A DNA stretch of 42,781 nt. Source: Geofilum rubicundum JCM 15548 (GTDB taxonomy: Bacteria; Bacteroidota; Bacteroidia; Bacteroidales; Marinilabiliaceae). Of the stretch, positions 19,544 through 29,767 are shown in pieces. The notes beneath the pieces were generated by a model. That model did not search any database. It was not told where the DNA came from and saw only the letters and a program-made list of their open reading frames with translations. A program made the position numbers and the translations under genes. The number at the start of each line of letters is the position of its first letter. Position 1 is the stretch's first letter. The stretch is from positions 1-42,781 of the forward strand of contig NZ_BAZW01000036.1 in NCBI RefSeq assembly GCF_000974365.1, given 5' to 3'.

Positions 19544-22500
19544 TTACTTTGTTTTTACCCACTTAACGGCATCGGCAGCCACGTAGGGAAAATCTGTTTT
19601 GTCCGATAGTTCCACAGCGGCTTCACCCTGATTGAAAAAATAGTGCCCCAGAGAAACCCAGCCATTCTTTTCCCGGACCGGTGGTGTTTCCACCTCTTCA
19701 ATGCCATTGGCATGAAGGATTTCGTAATGAAAACCTCCCTTTGAGTTTCTGTGTCTCCATCCCACGTTCATGTGGCGGGGGATATAGACCTGGACTTCAT
19801 AAATGCCTTCTTCGGGCAACTGACATTGCCACCGGGCAAGGTCATCTCCATTTCCGGCCGCTTTTAAAACAGCCGACTGCAAAAATCCGCCATGATAGTT
19901 TTCCCCCAAAGTGGTGGTCCATACCGGTTTCGGATTGTGACTCTCAAAAAAGCTGTAGGCCTGAGCGCGTCCGCGTTCCCGTTTTAACAACCACTCCTTG
20001 AGCGTTTTGACCTCTTCGCTGCTGGCTATGGAAAATCCCGGATCTTCATTGTCGATGATGATTTCGTTTTGGGGGAGGGTGCGCTCTTTCACCGAATCGA
20101 TAAAATGGACCCCCTCTTGTGCAGGGGACCGACCCCCTTGTCGAAATTCCGCAAATCGAATGTTTTAACGGGCGGAATGTTTTGAGCTATCCCGGTGAAG
20201 ATGGTCAGTTGACGCGGCAGTTGGTCGAAGAGCATATCGATCCGCACTTTGGTGCCGGCCGGTATCAAATGCAATCGTTTGTCCTCATTGCTTTCGCTGT
20301 CCATTTTCTGGTACATCCATTGGGAATACGATTGGTTTCGGTTTTCCGACAGGTCCAAAAAGGTCGTTTGCGCATCCAGTATGCCATCTGTGCCCCCCAC
20401 ATTGGACACATCCAGTGACACCAGGTATTGATTTTTTCCGTTTCCGGTCAATTCTGACGTTCGAACCCAACCAAATTCAAAGGCCGGAAGCTGATCCCCC
20501 TTCTGAATGTTTTGGTATTTCTCATAGGCGTTGAAGGACACTTGAACATGCCGGAGCCATCCGGACGGGTGGCTGACTTGAAATTTCCGGTCCACAAACG
20601 ACGCTTTTAGTTCCTCGGTAAAATCACCTGTTGGGGAAAGCGCGGATATTTCTTTAAAGAATTGGATGCCCCTTAACTGTAAAATGCGTGCAATGGTGTC
20701 ATCGGCCGTGGCTTGTGCCATCCATTGCGACAGGCTTTTCTTTTTAAGCGCCAAAAGGCCCATGTACTGGTCGCGGTTTAAACGCCACACGTCGACTTCT
20801 CCTTTACGCGCCTTATTGCGCAGAGCTTCTTCGAGCATGATTTGGAAAACCGGCCATCCTTCTTCCTGTATTTGGTAGGCATGGTGGACATACAGCGGGA
20901 AAACCTGAACGCGGTTCCAGCCGCCGGGATTGTTTTTTATTTCCTGTCCCCGATCAATAATTTGCCATCCCGGGAACACAAAGGCATTGCCGGCCAGAGT
21001 CACAAACATACGTGCCTGTACCTCCTGCTCATTGGGTTCTTCTCCCTGCTGTTTGGCTTCATCTTCAAATTCCTTGCGGGTTCTGCCCACATTCAAAAAC
21101 CATTGTCCCCCGCCATATTCGGGCAGCAAAATGAATTCGGGCTGAATATGATCCGTGGCGGTGGTCCAGTTTTGCAGGTAGGTGAAAAAATGGGTGGGTA
21201 CCTCCATGATTTTTAGTCGCCTGAAGGGATATTCCAGTTTCAGATTTCGTTCGTAATGGCTTTTCAAGTCACGAATGAGTGCCGGAAGGGTATCCCCAAT
21301 CTGGTCAAAATTATTTTGAAGCAGTAAATTGTGGGTATGCACCCCCAATTGGTATTCTATGCCATCCACCACCAATGAATCGACCGAGTACTCGCCCGAC
21401 AAAAGGGTTAGGGCATTCAAGGGCTGGTCGTTTTCAAAATAGGTGGTGCCTTCCTGTTGATGGCCCCTTCCCTGCGAAAATACCTGCAAGTTATGGCTGG
21501 AGGAAAATTGCAGGGAATAGGAAGTGAAGGCGGCCTGTTGACGGTAGTTGCGCCAGGCCACCACCGGATACCAGCCTGCCTCGCGGGTTAGTAACAGGAA
21601 GTCGGACTGGACAAAAGCGTATTCTTTACCGGCCACCAAGGGATCAAAACGGTTGAGCAGCTGTCGGTCCTCTTCACTGACATAGGGATATATGGATGAT
21701 TGATCGGGTGCGCCCCGATATTTTATCCGACAATGCAAGAGGGAATCACGGTCTCTTGTGAGTCCATCCGTCGCCACCGAGAGCAATCCCAGATGGTGGG
21801 TGAACCCGGCCGGATTTTCGTTGACGAAAATCGCCTCCACCTGAAATCCGGCGTTTAAAGCATCCGTATGGAATCACTTTGTTGCGGATGCGCCATTTTT
21901 AAAATGGCTTCACATTCGAGCACATCCCCCCGATGATGAATGTTCAGGTGACACGAGTCTATGAGGGATTCCGGCCAAGCAGGCAAGAGGCTTTCCTGTT
22001 GCCGAATCTGCTCCCTCAGTTTCTGACCTTTGAAACCGGTTGAAACGGTGGTGTACACCAAAAATACGGCTCCGCTTAGCGCTAAGGCACTAAAAATAAC
22101 CAGATAAACTGATCGGTGCCGGGTGCCGGGGAGACGCGGAAGGAAAAAGGCCGTCAGCAAAATGCCCAAAATACCCAGTAATACAAAAGTAGCCCGTTGC
22201 ATGAAGATTTCACGCAAATGACTGAATCCGGAAAAACCGGAATATTGGGCCGGTAAATAAAAGCCCATAAAGTCCCAAACACCCCAATGCTTGTTTTGCA
22301 GATAAAACAGCACCGTAGCGCCAAATCCAAGCACCAGTACGAAGGTGACGGCCTGGTTGCGAACCACGACCATCAGTACAAAGGAGAAGCCCAGAATGAA
22401 CAGGAGAGAGGGCAGGGAATAGACCAGCAAATAAAAGAAGAAAGTGGCAAGGACAAAGGTGGTGTCAGGTGAAAGGAGGGATACCAGCATGGCCAGTAGC

Positions 22501-22883
22501 ATCACAACCATATTGAGCCCGGTGAACACCATTAATGCCCCCCAGGTTTTTCCCAGTACATATTGCAGGTTGGATACCGGACGGGTATAAAACACTTCCG
22601 TGGTATCCATTTTCTTCTCGCGTCCCAGAAAATCAGCCGATAAAAAAGAGGCGATAATGACCTGCCCGACCGTGAAAAGAAAAAAGTTCATGTAGGCAAT
22701 GTTGCCGGGTATATGTCGTCCCGGCCAGGAGCCCGATCCAGCCAGTCCCAACACCCCAAAGAGGTCGAAAAAGATGAGCAGGCTGAGGATGAGTATGGCA
22801 AATACCCGGAACAGCCAGCTGCGCCAAAGTATGCGGGCTTCAAAATTCCCTATCCGGGAGATATGGTACCATTGATCGTTCAT
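19544..22883 (-). CDS. ABC permease fused to M1-like and golvesin-like domains (two frameshifts)
   Basis: The reconstructed product has about 1113 residues. Residues 1-290 are an ABC-2 permease with about six to seven helices (KKMDTTEVFYTRPVSNLQY is typical of this group). Residues 300-930 look like the non-catalytic fold of M1 aminopeptidases (EAGWYPVV, then PFRRLKIMEVPTHF and PEFILLPEYGGG), but no HExxH zinc motif is present. The last 170 residues are a golvesin C-terminal-like domain (DNEDPGFSI, LPEEGIYEVQVYIPR, FPYVAADAVKWV). Missing bases near 21857-21864 (SIRM to ALNAGFQVEAIF) and in the C run 20110-20114 (KRG to VHFIDSVKERTL) split it as printed. It probably forms the membrane half for the upstream ATPase and presents a large extracytoplasmic domain. 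Confidence 0.8.
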
Positions 22884-23763
22884 TTAACCAACATCCCCCT
22901 TTCCATAAAACAGACGTAGGCGTGTTCCAGACCGGGTTCTATAATCCGGGCGCCTTGTACTGGTTTTTCCCTGGCAATCAACTCCACCTCATATCCATTC
23001 ACCGAAGGATGGTGGTAATGACCGGGTATTTCTCTTTGATGGTTTTCAATTCATCAAAACCCACATCGGCGTGCCAGACCATCCCTTTGGCCCGATTCAC
23101 AAACTCATCCGGGCTTCCCTGATAATGCACTTCCCCCTCATCCAACAAGGCCATGGATCGGCAGGTGCTGGAAATGTCGGCCACAATATGCGTGGACAGG
23201 ATGATGATGACGCCATTGTTGCTCAGATGACTTAAAATATTCCGGAACCGGATGCGCTCTTCAGGATCAAGTCCGGTGGTCGGCTCATCCACTATAATCA
23301 ATCTGGGGTTGCCAATCAGCGCCTGAGCAATGCCCAGGCGGCGCTTCATGCCTCCCGACAGTTTATTGGCAAAGCGGTCGCGCACATGAATAAGTCCCAC
23401 CTGATGCAGCAAACGGTCCACTTCCGCGCGTCTTTCCTTTTTGTTTTTCAGTCCCGCCAGTGAAGCCGCATAATCCAGAAACTCCCAGGACTTTAACTTC
23501 GGAAAAAAGCGAAAATCCTGCGGCAGATAACCAATCATTTGCCGGATTTCTTTTCGATGTTTGGAAAGCGAATAGCCATCGACCATCACCTCTCCCGAGC
23601 TGGCAGCCTGGAGCGTCACCAATATCCGCATGAGAGTGGATTTGCCGGCCCCATTGGGTCCGAGCAGTCCAAACATACCCTCTCCAATGGTCAGATTGAT
23701 ATCCCGCAAGGCCTGATGACCATTGTCGTATATCTTATATAAATGGTTTATGGTTAGTTCCAA
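22880..23763 (-). CDS. ABC transporter ATP-binding protein, first gene of the efflux operon (frameshift)
   Basis: The reconstructed product has 294 residues. The nucleotide-binding domain is complete: A-loop region LYKIYDNG, Walker A GLLGPNGAGKST (about 33-44), Q-loop IGYLPQDF, signature LSGGMKRR, Walker B LIIVDEP, D-loop TTGLDP and switch His STHIVADIS. The printed frame stops at 22999-23001 after TTILR. With one more base the frame continues NGYEVELIAREKPVQGARI and ends MERGMLVK, its stop overlapping the next gene's ATG. That C-terminal extension is usual in this ATPase group. It probably powers the permease fusion encoded next to it. Confidence 0.9.
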
Positions 23764-24122
23764 AATACATTCTGAATTAAGGTTAATGTAGCTTTTGGAG
23801 ATATTTTCTCTAATTGGTGGGGGTGGATTGGCATAAGGGGTGTTTTTAGGGTTTTGACTGGTTAATTTGGTTTAAATGGGCCTGCTTTTGACAATTTGAT
23901 TCAAATATATTATTTTTTGGTTAAACTTGATGAAGACTTTTGTATTTTTAATGATGCTTCAGTGGCAGATTAATGCAGGTTTCTGAAGAATGCCAAGAGA
24001 TGATGCCTCGCTTCAAATTCTGGAATCATTTGGACACCCATTCCGGAAACTCGCTTCGTCTTCCTTTACAAAAGTGGGTGCAGGTGGCTATATTGGTAAA
24101 ATAACAAATAAGATTTTGAATA
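23764..24122. other. Divergent intergenic region upstream of the efflux operon
   Basis: These 359 bases hold no gene that I can support. They lie between the leftward efflux operon and a rightward gene, so promoters in both directions are expected. Apart from one -7-like box (23902-23909) the sequence is AT-rich and unremarkable; 24001-24090 is more GC-balanced and may be a decayed coding remnant. Confidence 0.55.
23902..23909 (-). promoter_or_regulatory. Possible Bacteroidota -7 box for the efflux operon
   Basis: On the minus strand the octamer reads TATATTTG, matching the Bacteroidota -7 consensus TAnnTTTG. It lies about 140 bases before the ATPase start. No clear -33 TTG is found at the usual spacing, so this is tentative. 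Confidence 0.3.
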
Positions 24123-24551
24123 ATGTATCAGAGAGATTACATACTAAGAATGATTGAGATGCTGGCCGAATTAGTAGCTGGTATACTTGGGCTAATCAGA
24201 AAAGGCGATTATAAAAGGGCATCTCAATCCATCGATCATGCTTATCAGGATTTATTAAAACAAGATGCTGGATTTTTTGACAAAATCCCCTTGAATCAAT
24301 TAACTGACAGTCTTGTGCAAGAACATAATTATACAAACGGTCATTTAGAAATATTATCAGAACTGATTTATTCCCAAGCAGAATTGTTTTACGCTCAAAA
24401 GAATTATAACAAAAGTCTCGAGTATTATCAGAAATCGCGCTTCTTGCTAGAATTTATCATTAAAGACACCCAATCATTTTCAATAGAAAAACAATCCAGG
24501 TTGTCCTATCTTGAAAACAGAATGGCTGAATTGGAAAATGAAGCCCATTGA
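24123..24551 (+). CDS. Helical TPR-like protein of unknown function
   Basis: The 142-residue soluble protein starts MYQRDYILRMIEMLAELVAGIL and carries a TPR-like unit near residues 85-120 (AELFYAQKNYNKSLEYYQKSRFLLE). The layout resembles a widespread small helical family (possibly DUF6483), but I am not sure. There is no signal peptide, so it is probably cytoplasmic. It converges on the HigBA-like operon with only 20 bases between the stops and belongs to neither the efflux nor the T6SS operon. Confidence 0.65.
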   Translation: MYQRDYILRMIEMLAELVAGILGLIRKGDYKRASQSIDHAYQDLLKQDAGFFDKIPLNQLTDSLVQEHNYTNGHLEILSELIYSQAELFYAQKNYNKSLEYYQKSRFLLEFIIKDTQSFSIEKQSRLSYLENRMAELENEAH

Positions 24552-24571
24552 CATGAAAATTAAATCCGGTA

Positions 24572-25132
24572 TCAAGCCTTTTGTAAATCAAAATCCTTTG
24601 TTGTCAGCTTAATTTTATTACTTGATAAAGACTCTAAGGTTTTTTTTATATGTGAAGCTCTTTCTGGCTGTATGAATGCAGGGATTAAATCCTCAAATTT
24701 TATTTTGAACAATCTGTTGATTACAACTAAATCCTCTTTAGAAAACGGTCGTAGTCCGTTAATCAGCTCCGACATATACCCTTTTCTATGTTCAAGAATT
24801 TTCGCCAAGTCATTTTGATTTAATCCGGCACCTTTTAATTTAGCTTTAATCAGTCCTTTCCTTTTTTGATAAAACTCATTTTCAGCTTGTACAATTACTT
24901 CGGCTAAATCGCTCTCCCTTATTTGATTATCTGTGATACTGTTTTCATCCGACCAATTCTTTTCTTCATAATCTGAAATCAGTTTGCGCAAATGTTTGCG
25001 AACAGCCTCATATGATTTATCTTCTTTTGCTAAAACCCGAAGTCTTAGATATAAGGATGATGCTTTTTCAAGATCAAGTTCACTATTGAGCGAAACAATC
25101 TTCTGTATATTTTGTATCGAAAATTTTTCCAT
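24572..25132 (-). CDS. higA: HigA-like antitoxin with XRE-type helix-turn-helix
   Basis: The 186-residue product has a central helix-turn-helix (about 95-150: LIKAKLKGAGLNQNDLAKIL followed by HRKGYMSELINGLRPFSKED), as in HigA antitoxins that bind operator DNA. Its N-terminal half is helical. It follows the toxin-like gene with a single base between them, the usual toxin-first order of higBA modules. It probably neutralises the toxin and represses the operon. The Gln residue and spacing fit the XRE family. Confidence 0.82.
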   Translation of the reverse strand: MEKFSIQNIQKIVSLNSELDLEKASSLYLRLRVLAKEDKSYEAVRKHLRKLISDYEEKNWSDENSITDNQIRESDLAEVIVQAENEFYQKRKGLIKAKLKGAGLNQNDLAKILEHRKGYMSELINGLRPFSKEDLVVINRLFKIKFEDLIPAFIQPERASHIKKTLESLSSNKIKLTTKDFDLQKA

Positions 25133-25133
25133 T

Positions 25134-25514
25134 TTAAATTAGTTTTTGAAAACGCAACCATTTTTCAATCGTTGCCTTATTATCTTTAAAGGTTGCAACA
25201 TACTCATCATGTGAGCCTGTCCAGATAACAGTCGCCTCGTTAGCCTCAAACACTATCAGAATCATTGTACGATGAATATATATATCAAAAAAGAAAAATC
25301 CGTCGCTATGGACACAATCGGCATCGTGTCGGACTTCCTTAATCTCAGTCTGTTTTGTCCAATTAGCTTTTTCAATATCAGAAATTAATTGATCAATCGC
25401 TTTGATCAATTTTGTATTGCCACGATTCTTGGTTTTAAGTTTTACCAGTTTGTTCTTCCTTAATAATTCCAAAATACTTGTAATTATAACGTAAACATAA
25501 GAAATAAGTTCCAT
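25134..25514 (-). CDS. higB: HigB-like mRNA-interferase toxin
   Basis: The 126-residue product shows the HigB_toxin pattern: LIKAIDQLISDIEKANWTK (the A-x-W motif after the first helices), then IKEVRHDADCVHSDGFFFFDI and the end WTGSHDEYVATF, matching the family's F-x-G-T-H-x-E-Y signature with small changes. Family members cleave mRNA on ribosomes. The N-terminus (about 45 residues) is longer than in short HigB proteins. It is paired with the downstream antitoxin gene. The module lies between the efflux and T6SS loci. Confidence 0.75.
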   Translation of the reverse strand: MELISYVYVIITSILELLRKNKLVKLKTKNRGNTKLIKAIDQLISDIEKANWTKQTEIKEVRHDADCVHSDGFFFFDIYIHRTMILIVFEANEATVIWTGSHDEYVATFKDNKATIEKWLRFQKLI

Positions 25515-25677
25515 TAATTATGAAACTGCTATTCGTTTTTCAAACAAAGGTCTTGATAGACCCGTTTAAATCGATAACTTCATCCAATCAGCATATTGAA
25601 CATTCATCTCCATGGTCTCTGCCGTATCACCATTACAGTTGTATGCATTACCTAAATTAAGGTAGCAACTATCCTTT

Positions 25678-27522
25678 CTAGGGGGTCGATATAATGAACA
25701 ATCTGAAATTGAAATCATCGGGGGCATTGTATTTGAGTCCTGAAATGAGGTTGTATCTGATTTCGTTTTGTTCGTCGAGGTCGGTATGGGGTTTCAGTTT
25801 AAGGTAAACGTCAATGGTGCTGATGAGTCCTTCCTGGGGGCCGGATCCGATGTCGTAGCCTTTTTTGACCTCTACTTTTGTAATGAGGTGGCCATATTGG
25901 GCCAAACAGTAGGAGGAAATATCCTCGGAAGAGTAAATGGATCCTTTTGAGATGAGGGTGTTTTTAAATAGACGCGTTTTGCTGAGTTCATCAGGTGCGT
26001 TTTTGCCCCCCTTCGAGGCCGACAGAAACATGATGTCGGTTTTGTCAATGTCGTCATATCCATTATAGCTCAATGGCTCTGCGGCATTAAGTCCGTTGGC
26101 TATGGGACCGTTGGTCAGCCAGAATTTTGCCAATACCAAAATTTGACTGGCTTCTTTATGGTCAATAATCAGGTAATTGGGAACTTCCTCCTTATCGTTG
26201 TTCAGGTTTATTTTGTGTTCGAGATGGTTGATTTGCTTTATCAGACTGTTCGTGTTTTGATCCAGTGTATCTCTTTCAACATTGGTGAAAGCGACGCTTT
26301 CATCACGCAATAAATCCAGCAGACGTATCAAAAATTGTCGGGCATCGGTGCTGTTGAATCTTTCTGCTCCTCCGCGACGAATGGCATAGGTGCCATTAAT
26401 TGATTCATGAAAGTTTTTGGCGTGTTCTTCGAAATATATTTTGCCTCTTTCATCCGAAACCATTTCGATGGTTAGAAAAGCTTCATTTTTATATTTGGGT
26501 AATGGTAGAATGGTGTTGAATGGATCGATTTGATGTTCGGTTTCATGGAGGTATTTATTGGCTGTAGGAACAGCGTTGCAGCTCACGAAGACTTCACTGA
26601 TCTCCTTATTGGTATAGTAGGGTGGAAATTCAACTTTTATCCAGATGAGGGGTTTTTGAATCACCTCATTTATTTCCTTTGAGTACATGTCTGCCACTTC
26701 AGCCGGAAGGATGGACTGGTTGTTTTTGGTGTTGTCAATGGGTTGATGGATCGTAATGTAGCGTTGATTGTACAGGGCTGTGATGTCTTTATCAATTTTT
26801 GACAGGATGTCATAGTTGTCCAAAAATGCCCGGTCGGCATTTTTGTTTCCGGGTTTTGTTTGATATATGCCGGCTTCCGTCGTGAGTGGTTCTCCCTTGA
26901 GCGACCATTTGGTGTAGGGAAGGAGGTGGAAGTAGTTTTCTTTGTTTTCGATATATGGAAAATCGAAATAAAAGGAGAGGTGGTTGATGGAGGCGACTTC
27001 CTTGGCGATGTTTAACCCAATCCAGATACTGTTGTTGAAAAGTGGCAGCTTTTGATGGGGACGTGCTATTTTGTCTTTCATCATTTTGGCATTGAGTGCA
27101 TATAGGTCTCCGTCTGCAATAAAATACCCGACTTTTGCCTGAACGAGTCTGGTGTTGACAACCGGAGAAAAAACCAACCTTTTTAACCCATGCTTTTGCA
27201 TGAAGGCCGGGTTCTTGTAGTGAAATTCGGTTTTGCCGTCTATGGGTGTTTCATTGCCTGTGGAGGTGGCATGAACAATGGCATGAGCAGGCATGGCAGT
27301 AGCCATGGCTGTGGGGGTTAACTCGTTGGCCATTTTGCTTAGCAGGCGTCCTTCCATATCCTGCATTTCTCCTGATAGCCCAAAAACCTCACTGGCCAGA
27401 GATTCGATCATGAGTTTCACAATAGGGTCAAGATTGTCGACATCTCTGATGTCCCAAAGAGCTGCAGCCCTTTTATACATTCTGTTTTTAATGTTTTCTT
27501 TGGTATAGCCGTATTGATTCAT
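25678..27522 (-). CDS. tssF: TssF, T6SS baseplate protein
   Basis: The 614-residue product matches TssF (VasA/ImpG). Its N-terminal region MNQYGYTKENIKNRMYKRA and the segment DPIVKLMIESLASEVFGLSGEMQD correspond to the conserved start, followed by KMANELTPTAMATAMPAHAIV. I chose the ATG at 27522, because the 38 codons before it look unlike TssF and overlap tssE. It is cytoplasmic. In characterised T6SSs two TssF copies plus TssG form a clamp that, with TssE and TssK, makes each baseplate wedge. It follows tssE by 46 bases in a two-gene operon. I see no break. Confidence 0.9.
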   Translation of the reverse strand: MNQYGYTKENIKNRMYKRAAALWDIRDVDNLDPIVKLMIESLASEVFGLSGEMQDMEGRLLSKMANELTPTAMATAMPAHAIVHATSTGNETPIDGKTEFHYKNPAFMQKHGLKRLVFSPVVNTRLVQAKVGYFIADGDLYALNAKMMKDKIARPHQKLPLFNNSIWIGLNIAKEVASINHLSFYFDFPYIENKENYFHLLPYTKWSLKGEPLTTEAGIYQTKPGNKNADRAFLDNYDILSKIDKDITALYNQRYITIHQPIDNTKNNQSILPAEVADMYSKEINEVIQKPLIWIKVEFPPYYTNKEISEVFVSCNAVPTANKYLHETEHQIDPFNTILPLPKYKNEAFLTIEMVSDERGKIYFEEHAKNFHESINGTYAIRRGGAERFNSTDARQFLIRLLDLLRDESVAFTNVERDTLDQNTNSLIKQINHLEHKINLNNDKEEVPNYLIIDHKEASQILVLAKFWLTNGPIANGLNAAEPLSYNGYDDIDKTDIMFLSASKGGKNAPDELSKTRLFKNTLISKGSIYSSEDISSYCLAQYGHLITKVEVKKGYDIGSGPQEGLISTIDVYLKLKPHTDLDEQNEIRYNLISGLKYNAPDDFNFRLFIISTP

Positions 27523-27568
27523 AGGGGGGATGGTTTGAGTTGGGTTAAAATTTATTAAGTGAATATTT

Positions 27569-28012
27569 TTAATCGGAGGCCAGGGGGCCCATAAACAGGG
27601 AATATTTGAATCCGCAGTTCTGACCGGTCTCTCCAATATTTCCCAGGATAATTACATCGACCTTTTTGCGGATGGTAGTTGTTTGAGAAATACCGTCTTC
27701 CCATTGCACATCGCGCATCATTATTTTTATCTTTAAATTGGTTAAACGCTTTTCGTTCTCCTTTACCGCCTGTTCAATATGTACCGAAAAGTCTTCTTCC
27801 CATTTGCTTTTTGAAAGCACACGTTCAAAATCCATTTCCCATATTTTGCAGCCAAAGTCGGTATTGAAGCCGTGTTCTCCCGGACAAGTTGTAAGAATCA
27901 ACTCAATGTTTTGGTCTATGGATTCCAACAATGAGCAATGCGCTAACTGGGTATTGTTGTCCTCGAAAAAGGACTTTAGCTTCAAGGGGGTTTTGTAATA
28001 GGTGGTATGCAT
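27569..28012 (-). CDS. tssE: TssE, gp25-like T6SS baseplate protein
   Basis: The 147-residue protein is of the phage T4 gp25/TssE family. The family core is visible as LLESIDQNIELILTTCPGEHGF followed by DFGCKIWEMDFE, equivalent to the conserved ER-x-G/F-N region of TssE. It joins TssF, TssG and TssK at the base of the contractile sheath. It is the first gene of a leftward tssE-tssF pair and is transcribed divergently from tssD. Confidence 0.9.
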   Translation of the reverse strand: MHTTYYKTPLKLKSFFEDNNTQLAHCSLLESIDQNIELILTTCPGEHGFNTDFGCKIWEMDFERVLSKSKWEEDFSVHIEQAVKENEKRLTNLKIKIMMRDVQWEDGISQTTTIRKKVDVIILGNIGETGQNCGFKYSLFMGPLASD

Positions 28013-28464
28013 TTACTTAGGGTATTTAAGGTTGTATTTATTTGGGGCAAAAGTTTTGATGCCGTTTGGCTTGATTTTTTAAAGAATTTGAAGGAAAGTA
28101 TAGGGGATATTAATCCCGCCGATTCACCAGTCTGGTGGGGAAATTCCTCCTTCTTATGCTTTTAAAAAATGTTTACTGTTTTACATAATTTTATTTGAGT
28201 TTATAAATATTTGTCTTCATTTTTTTGAACTATTCTGTACAAAGTTAAATAAAAATTTTCATTCCTATGAATATTATCACTAATTTTGACCTGAATTTGA
28301 AAATAGACATCCGTTTTTTTATGGCAATACTTTCTGTTATTGTTAATAAATAATGATTATGATAATAAATGTGGTTGAATGCAGGGTGTCTGTTGGTATT
28401 TGTTTTGTATTACCAGGCCTACGTAATAATTTCAATTGTATGTTTAATTTAAAATTTAGAATTT
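28013..28464. other. Divergent control region between tssE and tssD
   Basis: These 452 AT-rich bases have no gene. They separate the leftward tssEF pair from the rightward tssD-B-C-H genes and should carry both promoters. Small hairpins are visible near 28107-28120 (GGGAT ... ATCCC) and 28126-28139 (CACCAG T CTGGTG). One candidate -7 box is listed separately. Confidence 0.6.
28281..28288 (+). promoter_or_regulatory. Possible -7 box for tssD
   Basis: TAATTTTG matches TAnnTTTG and lies about 175 bases before the tssD start. The upstream -33 region is only T-rich, so the call is weak. A long 5' leader would be needed. Confidence 0.27.
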
Positions 28465-28854
28465 ATGGCTTTTAGAGCATCATTGCAGCTAGCCGGCAAA
28501 GAGTATGACGTGCTGGATTGCGACTACAAATTAGAAAGAGATGTGGATACCAAGGGACGTCCAGCCTCCAATGTTTATGGTGGAAAAATCCGTGTTAAGG
28601 TTGAGTCAACCGAGGATACATCCATACTTGAGCAGATGGTTAATCAATTCAAGCCCATTTCGGGCAGCATCGTTTTCAAGAAGGGCGATGAAGAAGCCAA
28701 GATGAAGGAATTGATTTGGGAAAATGGTTACATCGTTGAATTTGATGAATCCATTGATATTGTCGGGTCACGTCCCATGACCACCTCATTTACTGTGTCT
28801 GCCCAGGTACTGAAGATGGGTGGTGCTCAGTTTGAGCAAAATTGGCCGAAGTAA
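28465..28854 (+). CDS. tssD: TssD (Hcp), T6SS inner-tube protein
   Basis: The 129-residue protein is a Bacteroidota-type Hcp: it starts MAFRASLQLAGKEYDVLDC and continues with FKKGDEEAKMKELIWENGYIVEFDE. Hcp hexamers stack to form the tube that is fired into target cells. There is no signal peptide, as expected for a tube protein. It stands slightly apart, with 384 bases before tssB, so it may be expressed at a higher level as a separate transcript. Confidence 0.93.
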   Translation: MAFRASLQLAGKEYDVLDCDYKLERDVDTKGRPASNVYGGKIRVKVESTEDTSILEQMVNQFKPISGSIVFKKGDEEAKMKELIWENGYIVEFDESIDIVGSRPMTTSFTVSAQVLKMGGAQFEQNWPK

Positions 28855-29238
28855 TATTTGGCACTTGCGCGTTATCCATTGTATGCGGATACTTTTTGGT
28901 GGCGCTGACAAGAATGACAGTTTTTCGCTGTTGATTTTTTAGCAGGGAGGCTGTCTCCATCATTTTAATGCGTTATTTGTTGGTTTCTTTAGATGCTGAT
29001 TTATTTCGCAGAGCTCAAAAAACCTTGATCTTTAACCCGGTGCGATGAAATTAATGCCTTCCAAAACAAGGTGTGGTTGATTGGCATGTCACTTATTGAT
29101 GGCTCTATGCTTTTTGTAATTGTAAGGATTAAATAAGGTGATTTGGATTCTCTTTGTACAGAATAATCTGTTGGGGCAGCTCCTATTTTAATTAACCCTT
29201 TTCAATCTGACTTTTGATTGAAATATAAAACCTTTATT
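28855..29238. other. Untranslated gap between tssD and tssB
   Basis: There are 384 bases without a supported gene. A weak hairpin (GTTATCC ... GGATAC, followed by CTTTTTG) just after the tssD stop (about 28869-28897) might limit read-through. The rest is AT-rich and may hold a promoter for tssB, but I found no convincing consensus. Confidence 0.5.
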
Positions 29239-29685
29239 ATGGGAATCCTGGATTACGAAATTGGTGGCAATGAAGTAAAAATTGATGCTGCCGAAGGAAT
29301 TGCTGATATTCCTGAAAACCGAACACTACTTGTTGAAAAATTAACGGCAGACGATCCCGTCAACCCCGAGTCCGTTGATAAATTGAATACCATTGAAGAT
29401 GTTTTTGCTCATTTCAAGCCAAATGTTAATGTGGAGTTTGAAGATGAAAGCGGTCAAACGGTTAAGGAGAACTTTAAGTTTGGAAATGTAGGTGATTTTG
29501 GTGTGAAAAACATGACCGGCCAAAGCCAGTTTCTGAGATCGCTCAACCAGCAAAAGGATTTCTACGAATCATTGGTCAAGCAATTACGGACCAATAAAGT
29601 TTTGCAAAAAGCACTGGAAGATCCTGTTTCTAAAAATGCTTTCATTCAAGCCTTGACAGAGCTTCGAAAGGAATTAGGCCAATAA
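29239..29685 (+). CDS. tssB: TssB, small T6SS sheath subunit
   Basis: The 148-residue product matches TssB (VipA). It contains KLTADDPVNPESVDKLNTIE, VNVEFEDESG and DFGVKNMTGQSQFLRSL, with a helical C-terminus (KQLRTNKVLQKALEDP). The ATG at 29239 gives the family start MGILDYEIGG; an upstream TTG at 29218 is unlikely. TssB and TssC assemble into the contractile sheath around the Hcp tube. It precedes tssC by about 180 bases. Confidence 0.92.
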   Translation: MGILDYEIGGNEVKIDAAEGIADIPENRTLLVEKLTADDPVNPESVDKLNTIEDVFAHFKPNVNVEFEDESGQTVKENFKFGNVGDFGVKNMTGQSQFLRSLNQQKDFYESLVKQLRTNKVLQKALEDPVSKNAFIQALTELRKELGQ

Positions 29686-29767
29686 ACTTCATTTTATTTC
29701 TTGTGCGTTTATATATAATAATATTTTAATATGTTAGTCAGAACTTTCGATAGGTCTTCAAACATAT

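Noticed and set aside
20089-21840. A free-standing peptidase-like gene
   Set aside because: It has no signal peptide, and its start joins the permease frame and its end joins the golvesin frame once single bases are restored.
27523-27636. 38-residue N-terminal extension of TssF
   Set aside because: It overlaps tssE, looks unlike TssF, and the ATG at 27522 gives the usual family start.
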